Shown here piece after piece: positions 1-5,725 of a stretch of DNA of 7,878 nt (positions within the stretch are counted from its first letter, which is position 1; each line of letters opens with the position of its first letter). The DNA is taken from assembly GCA_964354485.1 (NCBI GenBank), contig CAYGZY010000100.1, positions 1 to 7,878 on the forward strand. The letters run 5' to 3'. Below the pieces are notes generated by a model. The model was not told where the DNA came from, searched no databases, and saw only the letters and a program-made list of their open reading frames with translations. The DNA comes from CAYGXH01 sp964354485. GTDB lineage: Bacteria > Bacteroidota > Ignavibacteria > UBA10030 > SZUA-254. Made by a program: the position numbers and the translations under genes.

Positions 1-173
1 GAGTTGAGTGTTTTAAAATCACTGCTATAGATATTAATATTGCCTCCAAGCGCGCCGCCGAACCACCATTCCGGCTGAATCCTCTTAATTTCCTGTCCTT
101 CTGCACTTATATAAAAATATGCATTAAGAAGGATAGCGAGGGCAATTGCACAAACGAACCGGATACATTTCAT
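1..173 (-). CDS. Exported protein, probable outer-membrane beta-barrel (OmpA-like), N-terminal part only
   Basis: The reading frame starts at ATG 171-173 and runs open to the window edge, giving 57 codons of an incomplete protein. The N-terminus begins MKCIRFVCAIALAILLNAYF, a basic start followed by a hydrophobic stretch, which is a Sec signal peptide. Cleavage is likely in or just after the SAEGQ region, about residue 24-27. No lipobox cysteine follows. The mature start contains EWWFGGALGGNINIY, an aromatic/glycine pattern seen at the first strand of outer-membrane beta-barrels, including N-terminal domains of OmpA-family proteins in Bacteroidota and Ignavibacteria. The Shine-Dalgarno AAGGAG (185-190) immediately precedes the TAG stop of the tonB-type gene, 11 bases before this ATG, so it is probably translated from the same mRNA. 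The export signal is clear. The barrel and OmpA assignment rests on about 25 mature residues and is tentative. Confidence 0.65.
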   Translation of the reverse strand, partial: MKCIRFVCAIALAILLNAYFYISAEGQEIKRIQPEWWFGGALGGNINIYSSDFKTLN

Positions 174-181
174 ATATATTT

Positions 182-898
182 CTACTCCTTTTGTAATACA
201 AATTTAAATGTAATTTTTCCTGTTTGGGATTTTTGATCAAATTGAGGCGGAAGTGGATCAAACCGCCACGTTTGGAGTGCCAGAATCGCTTCACGTTCGA
301 GAAATTCATCACTGCGGAAGAGCGGGATGATACCGGTGACTGACCCATCGGGGAGAACCGAGAACTGAAGCGTGACCGGTAATTCCTTGTCGGTGCCTTC
401 AGGATAGCGTGGGATGCGTCCGCTAAGTAGTCGTCGTGATCCTGATCCCGCCCATTCGATTGAATATCCTGTAGATTTACCGGCACCACCCGCAACGCCT
501 TCTTTGGCTCTCCTGCGGGCCGTTACTGTTGATCCCTCAGATTTTGCTTTTGCCTTGGTCTTACCTGCTGTTGTTTTCGGTTTTTCTTTTACAGTGGAGG
601 GAATTACTTCGCTTGATGGATTTTTTAAAGCCGGCACCTCAATTTTGGACTGCTCAGTGGATCCACCGGATTGCGCCGACTCCTGGGATCGATTCGGGTC
701 GCTTTCCGACTCAGATATACTCTGGTTCGGGGCACCGCTGCTTCCACCCCAATCAAGTTCGATGAGTACGGGTGCTTTTGGCTGCCATACGATTGTGAAT
801 GAGACGATGACCGCAATTATGATGTGGAGGAGGATGCTCGCAACGGCGGCAGTTGTGCGTATCTTCTTATCGTGCTGATATGCAGCTTAGTAAATCAC
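182..898 (-). CDS. tonB: TonB-type energy transducer with anomalous 5' end (in-frame TAA at codon 4)
   Basis: Numbering is from GTG 896-898. This is an inner-membrane-anchored protein that would carry proton-motive force from ExbB-ExbD to outer-membrane transporters. The frame encodes a short polar head (HDKKIR, 9-14), then a membrane anchor of about residues 17-38 containing SILLH. This gives S21-xxx-H25, equivalent to the Ser/His pair of the TonB anchor. A Ser/Glu/Lys-rich periplasmic linker (about 50-140) follows, then a TonB C-terminal domain (about 145-236) with LPVTLQFSVLPDGSV and the ALQTWRFDPLP motif. The gene follows exbD with a GTGA overlap. GTG 898 is the only canonical start before the anchor, but codon 4 is TAA (887-889). 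No other ATG, GTG or TTG occurs in this frame until GTG 635-637, which would give a 151-residue product with no anchor. The linker is not the proline-rich type of E. coli TonB. The family is confident; the start and functionality are unresolved. The anchor looks conserved, which argues against an old pseudogene. Confidence 0.8.
185..190 (-). promoter_or_regulatory. Ribosome binding site of the exported-protein gene
   Basis: AAGGAG on the minus strand lies 11 bases upstream of ATG 171-173. It directly abuts the stop codon of the preceding tonB-type gene (TAG, 182-184), which suggests co-transcription and possibly translational coupling. It supports the chosen start. Confidence 0.7.
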
Positions 899-1311
899 TT
901 CATCTCGTTTGCAGCTTCTGTGGCGATAAATAATTTCGTCGCACCTACACCCTTGGCGATGTCTAGGATTTCCACAACATCCTGCAGAATTAAATCCTTA
1001 TCCGCCCTAATTACAATCAATTGTTCCGCATTATTTTGAATAAGTGAGGCAAGTTTTGCAGCGAGTTGGTCTTTCCTCAGCGCTTCATTGTTTACGAAGA
1101 GATTCTTATCCTTCTGAATAGAAACGGTGATGGTTTTACCCTGAGGAGGCTGACCTACAGCAGTTTTCGGCAGGGTAACATTCATACCCCGCGTGTTTGC
1201 GAAAGAAAATGTCAGGAGGAAAAAGATGAGAAGCTGCATCACAACATCCGTGAGCGACGAAAAATTGAACGTCTCAAGATAGGAAGACCTATGAACCGGT
1301 CGGAAGTTCAT
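895..1311 (-). CDS. exbD: ExbD/TolR-family biopolymer transport protein
   Basis: This 138-residue protein has the usual ExbD length and plan: a short cytoplasmic N-terminus, one transmembrane helix (about residues 20-40) and a periplasmic domain. The sequence FSSLTDVVMQLLIFFLL places Asp22 at the start of the helix, matching the single essential membrane aspartate of ExbD/TolR that carries protons. The periplasmic part contains VNNEALRKDQLAAKL and LIVIRADKDL, typical of the family fold. It would work with the ExbB upstream and the TonB downstream. Its ATG overlaps the exbB stop (ATGA, 1308-1311) and has a full AGGAGG Shine-Dalgarno seven bases upstream. A TolR role cannot be excluded by sequence alone, but the adjacent TonB gene and the absence of TolA, TolB or Pal favour ExbD. 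Confidence 0.93.
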   Translation of the reverse strand: MNFRPVHRSSYLETFNFSSLTDVVMQLLIFFLLTFSFANTRGMNVTLPKTAVGQPPQGKTITVSIQKDKNLFVNNEALRKDQLAAKLASLIQNNAEQLIVIRADKDLILQDVVEILDIAKGVGATKLFIATEAANEMK

Positions 1312-1988
1312 AATCGTTCCTCCTCTTTCCGCAATTTTAACGGTTCCTCATCCCGTACAACCTGTTTTCCGTGGTAGACAATTTCTTCGATTGCATCGAG
1401 CGTGTCGCGTGCAATCCGTTCACATGAGGCGGCGATCGACTGAACCTGACTGAGCAGGTAGTTGTATGCCATGGCTACGGGAATTCCTACAACTAATCCG
1501 AAAACCGTTGTGATGAGAGCTTCCCATATACCGTCGGCGAGATCCGCGGGCGACGGTTGTCCGGCCGCACCTGCAACGGCCTGAAAAGCCGCAACGAGAC
1601 CGGTTACCGTACCGAGGAAACCGAGCATCGGAGCAACTCCGGCAATCGTCGCGAGAATACCGAGGTGTCGTTCCAGGATTGTAATTTCTTCCCTCCCCTG
1701 ATCTTCCATTACCTGACGCACCCGCATAGATCCATGGTGGATCTTCTCGAGACCGGCTCCGACAATGCGCCCTATCGGCGATCTTTCCTGAATGCACATT
1801 TCCTGCGCAAGCTGGAGGTTCTTTCCTTCCAGCATCTTCCGGAGCTTTATCTGAAATGCCGTCGCGGGCGGTCTCGATTTCCTGATGATGAGCCACCTCT
1901 CTATGATAATATAAACCCCGGCGAGCGAGCAGAGTAAAATGGGATACATAACTATCCCGCCGCGGTTAAACCATACAAAAATTTCCAT
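1308..1988 (-). CDS. exbB: ExbB/TolQ/MotA-family proton channel protein
   Basis: This is the inner-membrane proton-channel partner of ExbD, 226 residues. Three membrane segments are visible: about residues 12-32 (GIVMYPILLCSLAGVYIII), 110-139 (including APMLGFLGTVTGLVAAF) and 153-180 (IWEALITTVFGLVVGIPVA). The second and third carry the conserved Gly/Thr pattern of the ExbB/TolQ proton pathway, and a long cytoplasmic region lies between the first and second. I chose ATG 1986-1988 because AAAGGA (1996-2001) sits seven bases upstream. The in-frame TTG at 1989-1991 would leave only four bases. The stop overlaps the exbD start. The gene lies 57 bases after accD, with no clear terminator or promoter between them. 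The family is certain; ExbB rather than TolQ is inferred from the tonB-type gene in the cluster. Confidence 0.93.
   Translation of the reverse strand: MEIFVWFNRGGIVMYPILLCSLAGVYIIIERWLIIRKSRPPATAFQIKLRKMLEGKNLQLAQEMCIQERSPIGRIVGAGLEKIHHGSMRVRQVMEDQGREEITILERHLGILATIAGVAPMLGFLGTVTGLVAAFQAVAGAAGQPSPADLADGIWEALITTVFGLVVGIPVAMAYNYLLSQVQSIAASCERIARDTLDAIEEIVYHGKQVVRDEEPLKLRKEEERL
1319..1324 (-). promoter_or_regulatory. Consensus ribosome binding site of exbD
   Basis: A perfect AGGAGG on the minus strand lies seven bases before the exbD ATG (1309-1311), inside the 3' end of exbB. It is the strongest Shine-Dalgarno in the window. It contrasts with the tonB-type gene downstream, which has neither a comparable site nor a usable canonical start. 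Confidence 0.8.
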
Positions 1989-1995
1989 CAAATGA

Positions 1996-2001
1996 TCCTT
2001 T
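1996..2001 (-). promoter_or_regulatory. Ribosome binding site that selects the exbB ATG
   Basis: AAAGGA on the minus strand lies seven bases from ATG 1986-1988 and four bases from the in-frame TTG at 1989-1991. The spacing favours the ATG. Confidence 0.6.
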
Positions 2002-2047
2002 TCTATTGGTTACGGTACAGGATGCAATATTGTTACAACTTTCTTAT

Positions 2048-2890
2048 TCAATCCCACATCAGGTGTAACAACTTCGTGATTGTTTCTTTCATGTCTTTTC
2101 TGTGAACAATTGTATCGACAAATCCGTGTTCGAGCTGAAATTCTGCTCTCTGGAAACCTGGCGGTAAATCTTTTCCGATAGTCTGGCGTATGACTCGGGG
2201 TCCGGCAAATCCGATGAGCGCACCCGGTTCTGCTATATTTAAATCCCCCAGCATTGCGTAGCTTGCCGTCACTCCTCCGGTGGTCGGATCGGTGAGGATA
2301 GAAATATACGGAATACCGGCATCGGAGAGCTGTGCGAGACGCGCACTTGTTTTGGCCATCTGCATTAGCGAGAGTGCGCCCTCCATCATCCGGGCTCCGC
2401 CGGTAGAGGATACGATAAGAAGCGGCGCTTTCGTTTTCAAAGCTTTGACGATCGCGCGGGCGACCTTTTCTCCCACGACAGAACCCATGCTTCCCCCGAT
2501 GAAACTAAAATCCATTACTCCTACGACAACATCGATGCCGCCGATCTTTGCAGTGCCGGTCCGGACGGCATCGTTCAGCCCGGTCTTACGCATCGTTTCT
2601 TTGACCCTATCCTTATATCCCTTAGAGTCCTTAAACTGCAGAGGATCGGTCGTTCGCATCTTTTTATCCATCTCTTTAAATGTCCCTTCATCCACAAGGA
2701 CGCGCAGGTATTCCTTACTGCCGATGCGGAAGTGGTAGTTACACTTCACACAGACGAATGATTGCTGTTCCAGCTGTTTACGGTGGATAATTTCATTACA
2801 ACCGTCACACTTGGTCCACATACCATCGGGGATATCTTTCCGCTCAGTCCCCGTGGTGATGCTCGCCTTCGATCGTCGAAACCATGCCAT
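2048..2890 (-). CDS. accD: Acetyl-CoA carboxylase carboxyltransferase subunit beta
   Basis: This 280-residue cytoplasmic protein forms the carboxyltransferase of acetyl-CoA carboxylase with AccA. It transfers the carboxyl group from biotin on AccB to acetyl-CoA, making malonyl-CoA for fatty acid synthesis. The N-terminal zinc ribbon is complete (C28-x2-C31-x15-C47-x2-C50). The crotonase-like core shows DFSFIGGSMGSVVGEK (127-142) and the glycine-rich active-site stretch SSTGGARMMEG (161-171), followed by SLMQMAKTSARL and the FAGPRVIRQT segment. Length is normal for the family. The start at ATG 2888-2890 gives the usual short lead into the zinc ribbon; AAGG lies about a dozen bases upstream. 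It follows tsaB by 29 bases in the same direction. accA is not in the window. It appears complete and intact. Confidence 0.97.
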   Translation of the reverse strand: MAWFRRSKASITTGTERKDIPDGMWTKCDGCNEIIHRKQLEQQSFVCVKCNYHFRIGSKEYLRVLVDEGTFKEMDKKMRTTDPLQFKDSKGYKDRVKETMRKTGLNDAVRTGTAKIGGIDVVVGVMDFSFIGGSMGSVVGEKVARAIVKALKTKAPLLIVSSTGGARMMEGALSLMQMAKTSARLAQLSDAGIPYISILTDPTTGGVTASYAMLGDLNIAEPGALIGFAGPRVIRQTIGKDLPPGFQRAEFQLEHGFVDTIVHRKDMKETITKLLHLMWD

Positions 2891-2919
2891 AGGTTATTTA
2901 CCTTCGCATTGATGTCGTT

Positions 2920-3633
2920 TCACTTCACTGTCTTAACCGGAGTATAAAACTCCTTGACGTACAACGGTTCGAGAGTCGCAATCGGATCGCATGCGCCCGA
3001 TTTGATTCTCCCTGCCCCTATTGCCGCCACAGGCACCGCACTGCAATGAGCCGGCGGACCCGCTGGGAAAATATAAGAAGAAGATTTATTAAATGCAGTT
3101 TTTTTACAATATTCTTTGAATTTCTCTGCTCCATCACCGATAACTATGACCTTTTCATTGAATATAATGAGAGCAGGAATTTCTTGAAGAAAGACTGACT
3201 GGGGTGGATGAAGCTCTACCATCTCACCATTATGCCATCGGTACACTGCACAGTAGACTTCATCCCTTCGTGCGTCAATCAGAGGGAGGATTGTACACTC
3301 GTCTGTGGATGCACACTGCGACGAGCCATGCTGTGCAAGCGCCAGTAACGTTGAAACGCCGCAGATTGGCAATCCCGAAGAGTACGCAAGCCCCTTTGCA
3401 ACACTGAGGCCGATCCGCAAACCCGTGAATGAACCCGGTCCGATTGAGACAGCAACGCCGTCGATCGACCCGAGTGCCGTTTTCCCTTCGGCGAGACATT
3501 CGTCGATGAGAAAAATTATCTTTTCGGAGTGCATCTGTTTCGAATGGATACTCCGTTCTATTGATTTACCGCCGCTCTCCACGAGCGCCACAGAGCAGAC
3601 GGCCGTTGCCGTTTCGATGCCCAGGACTATCAT
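2920..3633 (-). CDS. tsaB: tRNA threonylcarbamoyladenosine biosynthesis protein TsaB
   Basis: TsaB is the inactive-kinase-fold partner that binds TsaD and, with TsaE, supports transfer of the threonylcarbamoyl group to A37 of ANN-decoding tRNAs (t6A). The 237-residue protein begins with the actin-like phosphate-1 strand (MIVLGIETAT, 1-10). It then shows QMHSEKI with His35, the diagnostic GPGSFTGLRIG (65-75) and DARRDEVY (120-127), in TsaB order. The C-terminus is the short divergent type expected of TsaB rather than TsaD. The start ATG 3631-3633 overlaps the tsaE stop (ATGA), so the two are probably translationally coupled. Pairing with TsaE matches their joint function. The gene is full length with no visible defect. 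Confidence 0.95.
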   Translation of the reverse strand: MIVLGIETATAVCSVALVESGGKSIERSIHSKQMHSEKIIFLIDECLAEGKTALGSIDGVAVSIGPGSFTGLRIGLSVAKGLAYSSGLPICGVSTLLALAQHGSSQCASTDECTILPLIDARRDEVYCAVYRWHNGEMVELHPPQSVFLQEIPALIIFNEKVIVIGDGAEKFKEYCKKTAFNKSSSYIFPAGPPAHCSAVPVAAIGAGRIKSGACDPIATLEPLYVKEFYTPVKTVK

Positions 3634-4070
3634 CGTATCATCCCGCGTAATTTTTCGATGACGATCTGCCGGTTCTCCGGAGATTCTCCGAAACTCAGAT
3701 GTACATCATACCGATCAGCCGGAAGCAGGCCCTGCACGCGGTCTGCCCATTCTATTAGGCACACTCCTTCACCCTCCATGTACTCATCGAAGCCGATCTC
3801 ACGCAATTCGGACAGCGATCCAAGGCGGTAGAAATCGAAGTGGTGGATTTTTAAACCATTCCCATCATACTCATTGAGGATAGTAAAGGTCGGACTTGCG
3901 ACATGTTCTATAACTCCTAGTCCGCGGCAAATTCCCTTGATGAACCGGGTTTTGCCGCTGCCAAGGTCTCCGAACAGCGCAACGACGTCGTGAGGTGACA
4001 GCTGCCTGGCTAATCTTATTCCCGTGTCGATCGTTTCCTCCTCAGAATGTGACAGGTACGTTTCGCTCAT
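3630..4070 (-). CDS. tsaE: tRNA threonylcarbamoyladenosine biosynthesis ATPase TsaE
   Basis: TsaE is the P-loop ATPase of the bacterial t6A machinery and acts on the TsaB-TsaD complex. The 146-residue protein has the usual length. It shows a Walker A motif GDLGSGKT (34-41, with K40 and T41), the family signatures SPTFTILNEY (59-68) and HHFDFYRL (76-83), and IEWADR (106-111), the Glu/Trp motif of the family. Its start overlaps the porX stop (ATGA, 4067-4070) and its stop overlaps the tsaB start, so it sits in a tightly coupled porX-tsaE-tsaB block. A porX-tsaE neighbourhood is, as I recall, common in Bacteroidota genomes. All key residues are present. Confidence 0.95.
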   Translation of the reverse strand: MSETYLSHSEEETIDTGIRLARQLSPHDVVALFGDLGSGKTRFIKGICRGLGVIEHVASPTFTILNEYDGNGLKIHHFDFYRLGSLSELREIGFDEYMEGEGVCLIEWADRVQGLLPADRYDVHLSFGESPENRQIVIEKLRGMIR

Positions 4071-5644
4071 CTCTTCGGTTTCAGGGTAACAATCGGAAGG
4101 ATCATTTCTTCCATGGATATTCCGCCATGCTGAAAACTGTCGCGGTACTGGTTGATATATTTGTGGTAATCGGTCGGATAGACAAAGAAGTAATCTTCCT
4201 TGGCAATGATGTAATTAATCGTAACACTCCGTTTGGGGAGCCGGAAATCGGAAGGATTCTTGATAAAGATTGCATACCGTTCATCGACTTTGAGGTTCCT
4301 GCCGAATTTATACCGTAGATTCGTGGATGCCTCGCGATCGCCGATTACCTTCGCGCCGCGCATACACCTGATGCTCCCGTGGTCGGTCGTGAGGACGACG
4401 GTCACATTTTTCTGCCGCGACAGCACCTGCAGCATAGAAAGAAGAGACGAGTGGTTAAACCATGCCGCGGTCAGTGCACGATAGGCAGATTCATCGGGCG
4501 CTATTTCCTTGAGGATTTGTGAATCTGACCTGCCGTGTGCGAGTATATCCACAAAATTAACGACTACGGAGGTTAAACGGTTCTTCGTATAGGAGAGGAT
4601 GTTCTGTTCAAAAACCTTGCCGAACTCAGGATCGAGTATTTTTACATATTTTGATTCCGGTTTCAGAGTTATTTTCCGTCTCTCTAGGAGATTATCGAGG
4701 AACTGATGTTCATAGCGGTTGCGGCTGTTATCATCATCCTCCCACTGAGCCCATATCTCGGGGAAACGAACTTCCAGCTCATAAGGCCATGCGCCGCTGA
4801 ATATCGTGTTCCGTGAATACGGTGTCGCGGTTGGTAATATTGAAAAATAGTAGTCCCTCGTAATGTCGTAGTATTCCCGCAGTATTGATTCCATGATCAT
4901 CCACTGATCGAGACGCAGGCAGTCGATGACGAAGAAAAAAACAGAACGGTTAGTCTCCCTCAGTTCGGGGATCAGGTATCGCTCCACGATATCGACGGAA
5001 AGTGTCGGACGCGATTGTTCTTCGAGCCAGTGGCGGTAACGGCGTTCGATAAATTTAGAAAATTCAACGTTGCATTCGCGGAACTGGTCGGTGAGCATCT
5101 GCTTCAGACCCAATTCGGGATGACGATCGAACTCCAGTCCCCTATCGACGAGCTTTGCATAAATGCGGATCCAATCTGCAAAGGTCGGGTCTTGCTGGAG
5201 TACAAGTGAAATTTCGTTAAACTCTTCAATATAGTCGCGTGAAACCGATGCCTCTGCGATTTTTTTACCTTCGAGAAATTTTTTACACGTGAGAAGAACC
5301 TGACTCGGATTAACCGGTTTTGTCAGGTAATCGCTGATCTTCTCTCCTATCGCTTCCTCCATTAACCCTTCATCTTCGTTCTTTGTGATCATGACGACGG
5401 GTATTTCAGGTTTAATGTCTTTGATCTTTGAGAGTGTTTCGAGTCCGCCCATCCCTGCCATCATTTCGTCGAGTAGAATGAGATCGATTGGTTTATGCCT
5501 AACAATTTTGATGGCATCCTCACCATTTGTAGCGGTTTCTACGGAATAGCCCTTTTCTGAGAGGAAGAGGATATGAGAGCGGAGGAGTTCTATCTCGTCG
5601 TCAACCCAGAGAATGCGTCCTTTTGTGGCTGTCTGTGAATTCAC
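4067..5644 (-). CDS. porX: PorX: T9SS two-component response regulator with PglZ phosphodiesterase domain
   Basis: This 525-residue protein joins an N-terminal receiver domain (about 9-125) to a helical linker and a C-terminal PglZ/alkaline-phosphatase-superfamily domain (about 230-525). That is the PorX architecture and length. Receiver residues are complete: acidic pair D15-D16, phosphoacceptor D59, T87 and K109. Likely zinc/catalytic residues of the PglZ part are also present: D241 (in VIDCLRLD), nucleophile T272 (in LPTATPYSRN), D366 and H370 (NFVDILAHGRSD), D421-H422 (TTDHGS) and H506 (FQHGGIS). PorX homologues regulate type IX secretion genes and cleave oligonucleotides (established for P. 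gingivalis); no DNA-binding domain is seen here. The start is GTG 5642-5644, forced by an in-frame TGA two codons upstream and supported by AAAGG six bases before it. The neighbouring sprA supports the T9SS role. The partner kinase PorY and sigma factor SigP are not in the window. Confidence 0.95.
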   Translation of the reverse strand: MNSQTATKGRILWVDDEIELLRSHILFLSEKGYSVETATNGEDAIKIVRHKPIDLILLDEMMAGMGGLETLSKIKDIKPEIPVVMITKNEDEGLMEEAIGEKISDYLTKPVNPSQVLLTCKKFLEGKKIAEASVSRDYIEEFNEISLVLQQDPTFADWIRIYAKLVDRGLEFDRHPELGLKQMLTDQFRECNVEFSKFIERRYRHWLEEQSRPTLSVDIVERYLIPELRETNRSVFFFVIDCLRLDQWMIMESILREYYDITRDYYFSILPTATPYSRNTIFSGAWPYELEVRFPEIWAQWEDDDNSRNRYEHQFLDNLLERRKITLKPESKYVKILDPEFGKVFEQNILSYTKNRLTSVVVNFVDILAHGRSDSQILKEIAPDESAYRALTAAWFNHSSLLSMLQVLSRQKNVTVVLTTDHGSIRCMRGAKVIGDREASTNLRYKFGRNLKVDERYAIFIKNPSDFRLPKRSVTINYIIAKEDYFFVYPTDYHKYINQYRDSFQHGGISMEEMILPIVTLKPKR

Positions 5645-5650
5645 ATGTCA

Positions 5651-5655
5651 CCTTT
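5651..5655 (-). promoter_or_regulatory. Ribosome binding site of porX
   Basis: AAAGG on the minus strand lies six bases before GTG 5642-5644. An overlapping ATG one frame off (5644-5646) is followed immediately by TGA and cannot serve. The site therefore supports the GTG start. Confidence 0.65.
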
Positions 5656-5702
5656 AATAGTAAAAAATTACCAAACCACAGGAGAGAATCAACGAATTTT
5701 CC

Positions 5703-5725
5703 CGCATCAGAAGGAAACTGACGCG
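5703..5725 (-). other. Short hairpin directly after the sprA stop
   Basis: On the minus strand CGCGTCAG pairs with CTGATGCG across the seven-base loop TTTCCTT. This forms an eight-pair stem with one G-U wobble, beginning right after the sprA TAA. No uridine run follows, so it is not a standard intrinsic terminator. It could stabilise the 3' end of sprA mRNA, act as a weak attenuator, or be chance. The rest of the gap to porX shows no convincing promoter. Confidence 0.35.

Noticed and set aside
414..878. Plus-strand open frame of 154 codons opposite the tonB-type gene
   Set aside because: Its product resembles no family, it lacks a convincing ribosome site, and the opposite strand encodes a clear TonB protein with its anchor and C-terminal domain. 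The frame is a by-product of the codon use of the real gene.
895..1311. ExbD-TonB fusion by programmed frameshift
   Set aside because: A -1 shift at the end of exbD enters the tonB frame but meets TAA at 887-889, and the third frame also has early stops, so a simple slip cannot make the fusion.
1420..1896. Minus-strand open frame of 158 codons within exbB
   Set aside because: It lies in an alternative frame of a clear three-helix ExbB and has low-complexity Arg/Ser/Gly composition typical of a shadow frame.
2030..2071. Inverted repeat TTGTTACA / TGTAACAA straddling the accD stop
   Set aside because: The arms are only eight A/T-rich pairs separated by 26 bases, with no U-tract. This is too weak for a terminator and not distinguishable from chance.
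5656..5700. Possible promoter upstream of porX (TACTAT before the ribosome site)
   Set aside because: The -10-like hexamer lies almost on the Shine-Dalgarno and has no properly spaced -35 or Bacteroidota -33 TTTG/-7 TAnnTTTG pair.
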